Positions 21,289 through 34,337 of a stretch of DNA of 64,000 bases are shown in pieces (the stretch's first letter is position 1; each line of letters opens with the position of its first letter). This stretch comes from Auanema rhodensis (Eukaryota > Nematoda > Chromadorea > Rhabditida > Rhabditidae). Position numbers and translations under genes: made by a program. The stretch lies in assembly GCA_964057225.1 (NCBI GenBank), contig OZ059894.1:11976131-12040130 (forward strand), read 5' to 3'. Under the pieces are notes generated by a model, which was given only the letters and a program-made list of their open reading frames with translations, had not been told where the DNA came from and ran no database searches.

Positions 21289-21407
21289 AGCTTACGACAC
21301 CCGGGATTCCCAAGCCGTCTCCGATCCAAGTACTAACCGGGCCCAACGTTGCTTGACTTGCCAGATCGGACGGGATGGCGTACTTTCAACGTGGTATGGT
21401 CGTAAGC
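21289..21407 (-). rRNA. 5S: 5S rRNA gene A, unit 9
   Basis: Intact 119-nt copy. Confidence 0.96.
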
Positions 21408-21648
21408 AATGTTATATTCTTCATTATCAGTTATATCACTCTAAATCTTGTTGTTAATAGTTAGGACCACAAAGAAAACAACAGGAACAGTAACAAATGA
21501 AATGCCCAAACTTTACAGTGTTCGAGTTATTTACAGTATCTAAGACTACCTCTGTCGTGTTATTAGAGCAAACATTCGATTAACAACAACTTTTTTTTAG
21601 TTATCAAAGCTTTTTTATTTCTTCAAAAAATTTCAAATAAAATATAAA

Positions 21649-21767
21649 AGCTTACGACACCCGGGATTCCCAAGCCGTCTCCGATCCAAGTACTAACCGG
21701 GCCCAACGTTGCTTGACTTGCCAGATCGGACGGGATGGCGTACTTTCAACGTGGTATGGTCGTAAGC
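21649..21767 (-). rRNA. 5S: 5S rRNA gene B, unit 9
   Basis: Intact 119-nt copy. Confidence 0.96.
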
Positions 21768-21909
21768 AATGTCATATTCTTCATTATCAGTTATATCACT
21801 CTAAATCTTGTTGTTAATAGATACGACCACAAAGAAAACAACAGGAACAGTAACAATAACAAAAAAAATTTTTTTTTCACCTATGTGTCTAAAGGTTAGC
21901 CATGTATCC

Positions 21910-21912
<3 letters not shown>

Positions 21913-21953
<41 letters not shown>
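21913..21953. repeat. (TA)n microsatellite, unit 9, 41 bp
   Basis: Uninterrupted tract. Confidence 0.95.
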
Positions 21954-21955
<2 letters not shown>

Positions 21956-23136
21956 ACAGTAAAAAGTCCAATCAAGAGAGAAATTTTTTCAACACATAGT
22001 TGTTTTTTTTTTAAATATCATTGTTTTTCCTCATAACTCGGTTTAAACTCGTTCTAACCCGTTGAAATACGTCTAGAAAGTCTTTATAACATGCATATGT
22101 ATGATAGAACTTCATATTTATTGTAATAGAAAATTTTATTTTCAGACGTCTTGGTTAACAATGATATGTTTTACCCCCTTATAATTTTTATCATAATGTT
22201 CCTTATACGGAACGCTCAATGAAACTTGCTTCCAGAAAAATTTCTTTCTATTTTTTCTTCATATGTACGTAGATACTATAGAGAACTATGATAGAAAACT
22301 TTAACATTCACGAAATCATCATTTCTCATTACGCTACGGAGGTTTAAAAAGCTGTGTTTTACCTTATAATAGACCGGAAAACCCTTGTGTTAAAACTGGA
22401 CCGTTTTTACACATATAAAAATGTCCCGTATTCGGGACCCTAATGTAACTTTTGATTCCCTATATTTTTTTTCATGAAATTTACAATCTACTGTAGAAAG
22501 AAGAATTATTTTTATAAAAACTGTAAATTTTTGAAAAATGAAAACAAAACGAAAACAAAAACAACTTTTTTTTGAACATTTTCTCACACAAGGGTCCCCC
22601 CTTACCTACTTTTTTTCTCATTACTCGTTTCAACCTCATCCGATCACTCTGCAAACATGTTTAATCGTTCTAACTTGTTGAAATACGTCTTAAAAGTCTA
22701 AACAACATGCATATGCATAATAGAAACCACCCGAATAGGCCCCCACGCACTAAACGAGATATATACATTACCAGTATAGTAATAGAACACATATTGAAGA
22801 TTAATTCGATAAGAACAATTTATTGACGTAGAGAATGTTTGTTCCGAAAAACTACAATATTAAACTATAAAAGTAACAAAAGCGTAGAGGCAGCAAAGAC
22901 ATGAATAAACATAAATGTAAATACAGAATTACCAGGTAGTACATAAGTATGACAAAAAATTATAAGAAAGCCATGAAAATAGAAGGTTTGTGAACAAATG
23001 AGAGGTACATCTTTGATCGTATAGTCATTTCTAAACCGTTCGTATGCTGCAGCATCGTCATAAGCGTCACTCAAGTTGAATTTCCATGTGTACTACACGA
23101 TTTTCATTCTTATTGTTACATTCTTTCCCTGAGGGA

Positions 23137-23321
23137 ATGGGCCGTTCCCGCCAGCAGTGCAAGAGCGGGTCGACCCGTGAGGTGGAGCTAGCAAGCCAGC
23201 ATCTACCTCAAGTCTCAAAAATCGGTTAACCTTATTGTGAACCAATGGAACACATATCGAAGGTTAATTCGATAAGAACGATTACTACACTTTGATCTTA
23301 GCCAAAAGGCCGAGAAGCGAT
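23137..23321 (-). ncRNA. U2: U2 snRNA gene, unit 10
   Basis: Intact; start at 23321. Confidence 0.95.
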
Positions 23322-23763
23322 ACAGCATAGCCATGAGTATCAAAGACATCAAGCAAATGTATCGTACTTGTTACGAGTGCACTCTCTCATTTGAATATAA
23401 AAGTGTGGTTTGACAATCTTGACTGTACAGGTCATAAATGGCTCATATAAACTGTGGATTTACTCAACTTTTGGACTTATTTTTTTCTTATTCGAAGCGC
23501 TGCACTTTTTTCTATTCTTTTTATTCAAATACTTGTATATAGTTTTATATGTACGGTTGCAAAGTTTCCGAATATTTTATATATTTTTATACAATAATTA
23601 GGAGAAGGTTAATACAATGAAATCTCCCAACTTTACAGTGTTTGTATTGCTTACAGTATCTAGAACAACCACTCTTGTAATATTAGAGCACATATCAATC
23701 AACAACTTTTTCTAGTTATCAAAGCTTTTTTATTTCTTCAAGATATTTCAAATAAAATATAAA

Positions 23764-23882
23764 AGCTTACGACACCCGGGATTCCCAAGCCGTCTCCGAT
23801 CCAAGTACTAACCGGGCCCAACGTTGCTTGACTTGCCAGATCGGACGGGATGGCGTACTTTCAACGTGGTATGGTCGTAAGC
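23764..23882 (-). rRNA. 5S: 5S rRNA gene A, unit 10
   Basis: Intact 119-nt copy. Confidence 0.96.
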
Positions 23883-24123
23883 AATGTTATATTCTTCATT
23901 ATCAGTTATATCACTCTAAATCTTGTTGTTAATAGTTAGGACCACAAAGAAAACAACAGGAACAGTAACAAATGAAATGCCCAAACTTTACAGTGTTCGA
24001 GTTATTTACAGTATCTAAGACTACCTCTGTCGTGTTATTAGAGCAAACATTCGATTAACAACAACTTTTTTTTAGTTATCAAAGCTTTTTTATTTCTTCA
24101 AAAAATTTCAAATAAAATATAAA

Positions 24124-24242
24124 AGCTTACGACACCCGGGATTCCCAAGCCGTCTCCGATCCAAGTACTAACCGGGCCCAACGTTGCTTGACTTGCCAGA
24201 TCGGACGGGATGGCGTACTTTCAACGTGGTATGGTCGTAAGC
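24124..24242 (-). rRNA. 5S: 5S rRNA gene B, unit 10
   Basis: Intact 119-nt copy. Confidence 0.96.
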
Positions 24243-24384
24243 AATGTCATATTCTTCATTATCAGTTATATCACTCTAAATCTTGTTGTTAATAGATACG
24301 ACCACAAAGAAAACAACAGGAACAGTAACAATAACAAAAAAAATTTTTTTTTCACCTATGTGTCTAAAGGTTAGCCATGTATCC

Positions 24385-24387
<3 letters not shown>

Positions 24388-24428
<41 letters not shown>
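24388..24428. repeat. (TA)n microsatellite, unit 10, 41 bp
   Basis: Uninterrupted tract. Confidence 0.95.
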
Positions 24429-24430
<2 letters not shown>

Positions 24431-25611
24431 ACAGTAAAAAGTCCAATCAAGAGAGAAATTTTTTCAACACATAGTTGTTTTTTTTTTAAATATCATTGTT
24501 TTTCCTCATAACTCGGTTTAAACTCGTTCTAACCCGTTGAAATACGTCTAGAAAGTCTTTATAACATGCATATGTATGATAGAACTTCATATTTATTGTA
24601 ATAGAAAATTTTATTTTCAGACGTCTTGGTTAACAATGATATGTTTTACCCCCTTATAATTTTTATCATAATGTTCCTTATACGGAACGCTCAATGAAAC
24701 TTGCTTCCAGAAAAATTTCTTTCTATTTTTTCTTCATATGTACGTAGATACTATAGAGAACTATGATAGAAAACTTTAACATTCACGAAATCATCATTTC
24801 TCATTACGCTACGGAGGTTTAAAAAGCTGTGTTTTACCTTATAATAGACCGGAAAACCCTTGTGTTAAAACTGGACCGTTTTTACACATATAAAAATGTC
24901 CCGTATTCGGGACCCTAATGTAACTTTTGATTCCCTATATTTTTTTTCATGAAATTTACAATCTACTGTAGAAAGAAGAATTATTTTTATAAAAACTGTA
25001 AATTTTTGAAAAATGAAAACAAAACGAAAACAAAAACAACTTTTTTTTGAACATTTTCTCACACAAGGGTCCCCCCTTACCTACTTTTTTTCTCATTACT
25101 CGTTTCAACCTCATCCGATCACTCTGCAAACATGTTTAATCGTTCTAACTTGTTGAAATACGTCTTAAAAGTCTAAACAACATGCATATGCATAATAGAA
25201 ACCACCCGAATAGGCCCCCACGCACTAAACGAGATATATACATTACCAGTATAGTAATAGAACACATATTGAAGATTAATTCGATAAGAACAATTTATTG
25301 ACGTAGAGAATGTTTGTTCCGAAAAACTACAATATTAAACTATAAAAGTAACAAAAGCGTAGAGGCAGCAAAGACATGAATAAACATAAATGTAAATACA
25401 GAATTACCAGGTAGTACATAAGTATGACAAAAAATTATAAGAAAGCCATGAAAATAGAAGGTTTGTGAACAAATGAGAGGTACATCTTTGATCGTATAGT
25501 CATTTCTAAACCGTTCGTATGCTGCAGCATCGTCATAAGCGTCACTCAAGTTGAATTTCCATGTGTACTACACGATTTTCATTCTTATTGTTACATTCTT
25601 TCCCTGAGGGA

Positions 25612-25796
25612 ATGGGCCGTTCCCGCCAGCAGTGCAAGAGCGGGTCGACCCGTGAGGTGGAGCTAGCAAGCCAGCATCTACCTCAAGTCTCAAAAATCGG
25701 TTAACCTTATTGTGAACCAATGGAACACATATCGAAGGTTAATTCGATAAGAACGATTACTACACTTTGATCTTAGCCAAAAGGCCGAGAAGCGAT
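25612..25796 (-). ncRNA. U2: U2 snRNA gene, unit 11
   Basis: Intact; start at 25796. Confidence 0.95.
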
Positions 25797-26238
25797 ACAG
25801 CATAGCCATGAGTATCAAAGACATCAAGCAAATGTATCGTACTTGTTACGAGTGCACTCTCTCATTTGAATATAAAAGTGTGGTTTGACAATCTTGACTG
25901 TACAGGTCATAAATGGCTCATATAAACTGTGGATTTACTCAACTTTTGGACTTATTTTTTTCTTATTCGAAGCGCTGCACTTTTTTCTATTCTTTTTATT
26001 CAAATACTTGTATATAGTTTTATATGTACGGTTGCAAAGTTTCCGAATATTTTATATATTTTTATACAATAATTAGGAGAAGGTTAATACAATGAAATCT
26101 CCCAACTTTACAGTGTTTGTATTGCTTACAGTATCTAGAACAACCACTCTTGTAATATTAGAGCACATATCAATCAACAACTTTTTCTAGTTATCAAAGC
26201 TTTTTTATTTCTTCAAGATATTTCAAATAAAATATAAA

Positions 26239-26357
26239 AGCTTACGACACCCGGGATTCCCAAGCCGTCTCCGATCCAAGTACTAACCGGGCCCAACGTT
26301 GCTTGACTTGCCAGATCGGACGGGATGGCGTACTTTCAACGTGGTATGGTCGTAAGC
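26239..26357 (-). rRNA. 5S: 5S rRNA gene A, unit 11
   Basis: Intact 119-nt copy. Confidence 0.96.
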
Positions 26358-26598
26358 AATGTTATATTCTTCATTATCAGTTATATCACTCTAAATCTTG
26401 TTGTTAATAGTTAGGACCACAAAGAAAACAACAGGAACAGTAACAAATGAAATGCCCAAACTTTACAGTGTTCGAGTTATTTACAGTATCTAAGACTACC
26501 TCTGTCGTGTTATTAGAGCAAACATTCGATTAACAACAACTTTTTTTTAGTTATCAAAGCTTTTTTATTTCTTCAAAAAATTTCAAATAAAATATAAA

Positions 26599-26717
26599 AG
26601 CTTACGACACCCGGGATTCCCAAGCCGTCTCCGATCCAAGTACTAACCGGGCCCAACGTTGCTTGACTTGCCAGATCGGACGGGATGGCGTACTTTCAAC
26701 GTGGTATGGTCGTAAGC
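26599..26717 (-). rRNA. 5S: 5S rRNA gene B, unit 11
   Basis: Intact 119-nt copy. Confidence 0.96.
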
Positions 26718-26859
26718 AATGTCATATTCTTCATTATCAGTTATATCACTCTAAATCTTGTTGTTAATAGATACGACCACAAAGAAAACAACAGGAACAG
26801 TAACAATAACAAAAAAAATTTTTTTTTCACCTATGTGTCTAAAGGTTAGCCATGTATCC

Positions 26860-26862
<3 letters not shown>

Positions 26863-26905
<43 letters not shown>
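26863..26905. repeat. (TA)n microsatellite, unit 11, 43 bp
   Basis: Uninterrupted tract. Confidence 0.95.
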
Positions 26906-26907
<2 letters not shown>

Positions 26908-28088
26908 ACAGTAAAAAGTCCAATCAAGAGAGAAATTTTTTCAACACATAGTTGTTTTTTTTTTAAATATCATTGTTTTTCCTCATAACTCGGTTTAAAC
27001 TCGTTCTAACCCGTTGAAATACGTCTAGAAAGTCTTTATAACATGCATATGTATGATAGAACTTCATATTTATTGTAATAGAAAATTTTATTTTCAGACG
27101 TCTTGGTTAACAATGATATGTTTTACCCCCTTATAATTTTTATCATAATGTTCCTTATACGGAACGCTCAATGAAACTTGCTTCCAGAAAAATTTCTTTC
27201 TATTTTTTCTTCATATGTACGTAGATACTATAGAGAACTATGATAGAAAACTTTAACATTCACGAAATCATCATTTCTCATTACGCTACGGAGGTTTAAA
27301 AAGCTGTGTTTTACCTTATAATAGACCGGAAAACCCTTGTGTTAAAACTGGACCGTTTTTACACATATAAAAATGTCCCGTATTCGGGACCCTAATGTAA
27401 CTTTTGATTCCCTATATTTTTTTTCATGAAATTTACAATCTACTGTAGAAAGAAGAATTATTTTTATAAAAACTGTAAATTTTTGAAAAATGAAAACAAA
27501 ACGAAAACAAAAACAACTTTTTTTTGAACATTTTCTCACACAAGGGTCCCCCCTTACCTACTTTTTTTCTCATTACTCGTTTCAACCTCATCCGATCACT
27601 CTGCAAACATGTTTAATCGTTCTAACTTGTTGAAATACGTCTTAAAAGTCTAAACAACATGCATATGCATAATAGAAACCACCCGAATAGGCCCCCACGC
27701 ACTAAACGAGATATATACATTACCAGTATAGTAATAGAACACATATTGAAGATTAATTCGATAAGAACAATTTATTGACGTAGAGAATGTTTGTTCCGAA
27801 AAACTACAATATTAAACTATAAAAGTAACAAAAGCGTAGAGGCAGCAAAGACATGAATAAACATAAATGTAAATACAGAATTACCAGGTAGTACATAAGT
27901 ATGACAAAAAATTATAAGAAAGCCATGAAAATAGAAGGTTTGTGAACAAATGAGAGGTACATCTTTGATCGTATAGTCATTTCTAAACCGTTCGTATGCT
28001 GCAGCATCGTCATAAGCGTCACTCAAGTTGAATTTCCATGTGTACTACACGATTTTCATTCTTATTGTTACATTCTTTCCCTGAGGGA

Positions 28089-28273
28089 ATGGGCCGTTCC
28101 CGCCAGCAGTGCAAGAGCGGGTCGACCCGTGAGGTGGAGCTAGCAAGCCAGCATCTACCTCAAGTCTCAAAAATCGGTTAACCTTATTGTGAACCAATGG
28201 AACACATATCGAAGGTTAATTCGATAAGAACGATTACTACACTTTGATCTTAGCCAAAAGGCCGAGAAGCGAT
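28089..28273 (-). ncRNA. U2: U2 snRNA gene, unit 12
   Basis: Intact; start at 28273. Confidence 0.95.
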
Positions 28274-28715
28274 ACAGCATAGCCATGAGTATCAAAGACA
28301 TCAAGCAAATGTATCGTACTTGTTACGAGTGCACTCTCTCATTTGAATATAAAAGTGTGGTTTGACAATCTTGACTGTACAGGTCATAAATGGCTCATAT
28401 AAACTGTGGATTTACTCAACTTTTGGACTTATTTTTTTCTTATTCGAAGCGCTGCACTTTTTTCTATTCTTTTTATTCAAATACTTGTATATAGTTTTAT
28501 ATGTACGGTTGCAAAGTTTCCGAATATTTTATATATTTTTATACAATAATTAGGAGAAGGTTAATACAATGAAATCTCCCAACTTTACAGTGTTTGTATT
28601 GCTTACAGTATCTAGAACAACCACTCTTGTAATATTAGAGCACATATCAATCAACAACTTTTTCTAGTTATCAAAGCTTTTTTATTTCTTCAAGATATTT
28701 CAAATAAAATATAAA

Positions 28716-28834
28716 AGCTTACGACACCCGGGATTCCCAAGCCGTCTCCGATCCAAGTACTAACCGGGCCCAACGTTGCTTGACTTGCCAGATCGGACGG
28801 GATGGCGTACTTTCAACGTGGTATGGTCGTAAGC
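28716..28834 (-). rRNA. 5S: 5S rRNA gene A, unit 12
   Basis: Intact 119-nt copy. Confidence 0.96.
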
Positions 28835-29075
28835 AATGTTATATTCTTCATTATCAGTTATATCACTCTAAATCTTGTTGTTAATAGTTAGGACCACAAA
28901 GAAAACAACAGGAACAGTAACAAATGAAATGCCCAAACTTTACAGTGTTCGAGTTATTTACAGTATCTAAGACTACCTCTGTCGTGTTATTAGAGCAAAC
29001 ATTCGATTAACAACAACTTTTTTTTAGTTATCAAAGCTTTTTTATTTCTTCAAAAAATTTCAAATAAAATATAAA

Positions 29076-29212
29076 AGCTTACGACACCCGGGATTCCCAA
29101 GCCGTCTCCGATCCAAGTACTAACCGGGCCCAACGTTGCTTGACTTGCCAGATCGGACGGGATGGCGTACTTTCAAGGGATGGCGTACTTTCAACGTGGT
29201 ATGGTCGTAAGC
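29076..29212 (-). pseudogene. 5S: 5S rRNA gene B, unit 12, 18-bp internal duplication
   Basis: 137 nt instead of 119. The segment gggatggcgtactttcaa is present twice in tandem (about 29159-29194), in the 5' third of the RNA. The internal control region lies further downstream and is intact, so a longer 5S-like transcript is possible, but the fold around helices II and III would be disrupted. Confidence 0.85.
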
Positions 29213-29354
29213 AATGTCATATTCTTCATTATCAGTTATATCACTCTAAATCTTGTTGTTAATAGATACGACCACAAAGAAAACAACAGGAACAGTAACA
29301 ATAACAAAAAAAATTTTTTTTTCACCTATGTGTCTAAAGGTTAGCCATGTATCC

Positions 29355-29357
<3 letters not shown>

Positions 29358-29386
<29 letters not shown>
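29358..29386. repeat. (TA)n microsatellite, unit 12, 29 bp
   Basis: Second-shortest tract in the array. Confidence 0.95.
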
Positions 29387-29388
<2 letters not shown>

Positions 29389-29939
29389 ACAGTAAAAAGT
29401 CCAATCAAGAGAGAAATTTTTTCAACACATAGTTGTTTTTTTTTTAAATATCATTGTTTTTCCTCATAACTCGGTTTAAACTCGTTCTAACCCGTTGAAA
29501 TACGTCTAGAAAGTCTTTATAACATGCATATGTATGATAGAACTTCATATTTATTGTAATAGAAAATTTTATTTTCAGACGTCTTGGTTAACAATGATAT
29601 GTTTTACCCCCTTATAATTTTTATCATAATGTTCCTTATACGGAACGCTCAATGAAACTTGCTTCCAGAAAAATTTCTTTCTATTTTTTCTTCATATGTA
29701 CGTAGATACTATAGAGAACTATGATAGAAAACTTTAACATTCACGAAATCATCATTTCTCATTACGCTACGGAGGTTTAAAAAGCTGTGTTTTACCTTAT
29801 AATAGACCGGAAAACCCTTGTGTTAAAACTGGACCGTTTTTACACATATAAAAATGTCCCGTATTCGGGACCCTAATGTAACTTTTGATTCCCTATATTT
29901 TTTTTCATGAAATTTACAATCTACTGTAGAAAGAAGAAT

Positions 29940-29970
29940 TATTTTTATAAAAACGAAAACAAAAACAACT
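29940..29970. other. 29-bp spacer deletion junction, unit 12
   Basis: The spacer reads ataaaaacgaaaacaaaaac where other units have 29 extra bases between ataaaaac and gaaaac. The deletion is flanked by short aaaac repeats, suggesting slippage. It is unique to this unit. Confidence 0.85.
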
Positions 29971-30540
29971 TTTTTTTGAACATTTTCTCACACAAGGGTC
30001 CCCCCTTACCTACTTTTTTTCTCATTACTCGTTTCAACCTCATCCGATCACTCTGCAAACATGTTTAATCGTTCTAACTTGTTGAAATACGTCTTAAAAG
30101 TCTAAACAACATGCATATGCATAATAGAAACCACCCGAATAGGCCCCCACGCACTAAACGAGATATATACATTACCAGTATAGTAATAGAACACATATTG
30201 AAGATTAATTCGATAAGAACAATTTATTGACGTAGAGAATGTTTGTTCCGAAAAACTACAATATTAAACTATAAAAGTAACAAAAGCGTAGAGGCAGCAA
30301 AGACATGAATAAACATAAATGTAAATACAGAATTACCAGGTAGTACATAAGTATGACAAAAAATTATAAGAAAGCCATGAAAATAGAAGGTTTGTGAACA
30401 AATGAGAGGTACATCTTTGATCGTATAGTCATTTCTAAACCGTTCGTATGCTGCAGCATCGTCATAAGCGTCACTCAAGTTGAATTTCCATGTGTACTAC
30501 ACGATTTTCATTCTTATTGTTACATTCTTTCCCTGAGGGA

Positions 30541-30725
30541 ATAGGCCGTTCCCGCCAGCAGTGCAAGAGCGGGTCGACCCGTGAGGTGGAGCTAGCAAGC
30601 CAGCATCTACCTCAAGTCTCAAAAATCGGTTAACCTTATTGTGAACCAATGGAACACATATCGAAGGTTAATTCGATAAGAACGATTACTACACTTTGAT
30701 CTTAGCCAAAAGGCCGAGAAGCGAT
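30541..30725 (-). ncRNA. U2: U2 snRNA gene, unit 13
   Basis: Intact apart from a at 30543 in place of g. In the RNA this is C to U in the last pairing segment (GGCCU for GGCCC) and keeps pairing as G-U. The change is shared only with unit 23. Confidence 0.94.
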
Positions 30726-31167
30726 ACAGCATAGCCATGAGTATCAAAGACATCAAGCAAATGTATCGTACTTGTTACGAGTGCACTCTCTCATTTGAAT
30801 ATAAAAGTGTGGTTTGACAATCTTGACTGTACAGGTCATAAATGGCTCATATAAACTGTGGATTTACTCAACTTTTGGACTTATTTTTTTCTTATTCGAA
30901 GCGCTGCACTTTTTTCTATTCTTTTTATTCAAATACTTGTATATAGTTTTATATGTACGGTTGCAAAGTTTCCGAATATTTTATATATTTTTATACAATA
31001 ATTAGGAGAAGGTTAATACAATGAAATCTCCCAACTTTACAGTGTTTGTATTGCTTACAGTATCTAGAACAACCACTCTTGTAATATTAGAGCACATATC
31101 AATCAACAACTTTTTCTAGTTATCAAAGCTTTTTTATTTCTTCAAGATATTTCAAATAAAATATAAA

Positions 31168-31286
31168 AGCTTACGACACCCGGGATTCCCAAGCCGTCTC
31201 CGATCCAAGTACTAACCGGGCCCAACGTTGCTTGACTTGCCAGATCGGACGGGATGGCGTACTTTCAACGTGGTATGGTCGTAAGC
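31168..31286 (-). rRNA. 5S: 5S rRNA gene A, unit 13
   Basis: Intact 119-nt copy. Confidence 0.96.
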
Positions 31287-31527
31287 AATGTTATATTCTT
31301 CATTATCAGTTATATCACTCTAAATCTTGTTGTTAATAGTTAGGACCACAAAGAAAACAACAGGAACAGTAACAAATGAAATGCCCAAACTTTACAGTGT
31401 TCGAGTTATTTACAGTATCTAAGACTACCTCTGTCGTGTTATTAGAGCAAACATTCGATTAACAACAACTTTTTTTTAGTTATCAAAGCTTTTTTATTTC
31501 TTCAAAAAATTTCAAATAAAATATAAA

Positions 31528-31646
31528 AGCTTACGACACCCGGGATTCCCAAGCCGTCTCCGATCCAAGTACTAACCGGGCCCAACGTTGCTTGACTTGC
31601 CAGATCGGACGGGATGGCGTACTTTCAACGTGGTATGGTCGTAAGC
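31528..31646 (-). rRNA. 5S: 5S rRNA gene B, unit 13
   Basis: Intact 119-nt copy. Confidence 0.96.
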
Positions 31647-31788
31647 AATGTCATATTCTTCATTATCAGTTATATCACTCTAAATCTTGTTGTTAATAGA
31701 TACGACCACAAAGAAAACAACAGGAACAGTAACAATAACAAAAAAAATTTTTTTTTCACCTATGTGTCTAAAGGTTAGCCATGTATCC

Positions 31789-31791
<3 letters not shown>

Positions 31792-31850
<59 letters not shown>
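31792..31850. repeat. (TA)n microsatellite, unit 13, 59 bp
   Basis: Uninterrupted tract. Confidence 0.95.
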
Positions 31851-31852
<2 letters not shown>

Positions 31853-33033
31853 ACAGTAAAAAGTCCAATCAAGAGAGAAATTTTTTCAACACATAGTTGT
31901 TTTTTTTTTAAATATCATTGTTTTTCCTCATAACTCGGTTTAAACTCGTTCTAACCCGTTGAAATACGTCTAGAAAGTCTTTATAACATGCATATGTATG
32001 ATAGAACTTCATATTTATTGTAATAGAAAATTTTATTTTCAGACGTCTTGGTTAACAATGATATGTTTTACCCCCTTATAATTTTTATCATAATGTTCCT
32101 TATACGGAACGCTCAATGAAACTTGCTTCCAGAAAAATTTCTTTCTATTTTTTCTTCATATGTACGTAGATACTATAGAGAACTATGATAGAAAACTTTA
32201 ACATTCACGAAATCATCATTTCTCATTACGCTACGGAGGTTTAAAAAGCTGTGTTTTACCTTATAATAGACCGGAAAACCCTTGTGTTAAAACTGGACCG
32301 TTTTTACACATATAAAAATGTCCCGTATTCGGGACCCTAATGTAACTTTTGATTCCCTATATTTTTTTTCATGAAATTTACAATCTACTGTAGAAAGAAG
32401 AATTATTTTTATAAAAACTGTAAATTTTTGAAAAATGAAAACAAAACGAAAACAAAAACAACTTTTTTTTGAACATTTTCTCACACAAGGGTCCCCCCTT
32501 ACCTACTTTTTTTCTCATTACTCGTTTCAACCTCATCCGATCACTCTGCAAACATGTTTAATCGTTCTAACTTGTTGAAATACGTCTTAAAAGTCTAAAC
32601 AACATGCATATGCATAATAGAAACCACCCGAATAGGCCCCCACGCACTAAACGAGATATATACATTACCAGTATAGTAATAGAACACATATTGAAGATTA
32701 ATTCGATAAGAACAATTTATTGACGTAGAGAATGTTTGTTCCGAAAAACTACAATATTAAACTATAAAAGTAACAAAAGCGTAGAGGCAGCAAAGACATG
32801 AATAAACATAAATGTAAATACAGAATTACCAGGTAGTACATAAGTATGACAAAAAATTATAAGAAAGCCATGAAAATAGAAGGTTTGTGAACAAATGAGA
32901 GGTACATCTTTGATCGTATAGTCATTTCTAAACCGTTCGTATGCTGCAGCATCGTCATAAGCGTCACTCAAGTTGAATTTCCATGTGTACTACACGATTT
33001 TCATTCTTATTGTTACATTCTTTCCCTGAGGGA

Positions 33034-33218
33034 ATGGGCCGTTCCCGCCAGCAGTGCAAGAGCGGGTCGACCCGTGAGGTGGAGCTAGCAAGCCAGCATC
33101 TACCTCAAGTCTCAAAAATCGGTTAACCTTATTGTGAACCAATGGAACACATATCGAAGGTTAATTCGATAAGAACGATTACTACACTTTGATCTTAGCC
33201 AAAAGGCCGAGAAGCGAT
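33034..33218 (-). ncRNA. U2: U2 snRNA gene, unit 14
   Basis: Intact; start at 33218. Confidence 0.95.
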
Positions 33219-33660
33219 ACAGCATAGCCATGAGTATCAAAGACATCAAGCAAATGTATCGTACTTGTTACGAGTGCACTCTCTCATTTGAATATAAAAG
33301 TGTGGTTTGACAATCTTGACTGTACAGGTCATAAATGGCTCATATAAACTGTGGATTTACTCAACTTTTGGACTTATTTTTTTCTTATTCGAAGCGCTGC
33401 ACTTTTTTCTATTCTTTTTATTCAAATACTTGTATATAGTTTTATATGTACGGTTGCAAAGTTTCCGAATATTTTATATATTTTTATACAATAATTAGGA
33501 GAAGGTTAATACAATGAAATCTCCCAACTTTACAGTGTTTGTATTGCTTACAGTATCTAGAACAACCACTCTTGTAATATTAGAGCACATATCAATCAAC
33601 AACTTTTTCTAGTTATCAAAGCTTTTTTATTTCTTCAAGATATTTCAAATAAAATATAAA

Positions 33661-33779
33661 AGCTTACGACACCCGGGATTCCCAAGCCGTCTCCGATCCA
33701 AGTACTAACCGGGCCCAACGTTGCTTGACTTGCCAGATCGGACGGGATGGCGTACTTTCAACGTGGTATGGTCGTAAGC
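33661..33779 (-). rRNA. 5S: 5S rRNA gene A, unit 14
   Basis: Intact 119-nt copy. Confidence 0.96.
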
Positions 33780-34020
33780 AATGTTATATTCTTCATTATC
33801 AGTTATATCACTCTAAATCTTGTTGTTAATAGTTAGGACCACAAAGAAAACAACAGGAACAGTAACAAATGAAATGCCCAAACTTTACAGTGTTCGAGTT
33901 ATTTACAGTATCTAAGACTACCTCTGTCGTGTTATTAGAGCAAACATTCGATTAACAACAACTTTTTTTTAGTTATCAAAGCTTTTTTATTTCTTCAAAA
34001 AATTTCAAATAAAATATAAA

Positions 34021-34139
34021 AGCTTACGACACCCGGGATTCCCAAGCCGTCTCCGATCCAAGTACTAACCGGGCCCAACGTTGCTTGACTTGCCAGATCG
34101 GACGGGATGGCGTACTTTCAACGTGGTATGGTCGTAAGC
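34021..34139 (-). rRNA. 5S: 5S rRNA gene B, unit 14
   Basis: Intact 119-nt copy. Confidence 0.96.
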
Positions 34140-34281
34140 AATGTCATATTCTTCATTATCAGTTATATCACTCTAAATCTTGTTGTTAATAGATACGACC
34201 ACAAAGAAAACAACAGGAACAGTAACAATAACAAAAAAAATTTTTTTTTCACCTATGTGTCTAAAGGTTAGCCATGTATCC

Positions 34282-34284
<3 letters not shown>

Positions 34285-34335
<51 letters not shown>
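34285..34335. repeat. (TA)n microsatellite, unit 14, 51 bp
   Basis: Uninterrupted tract. Confidence 0.95.
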
Positions 34336-34337
<2 letters not shown>

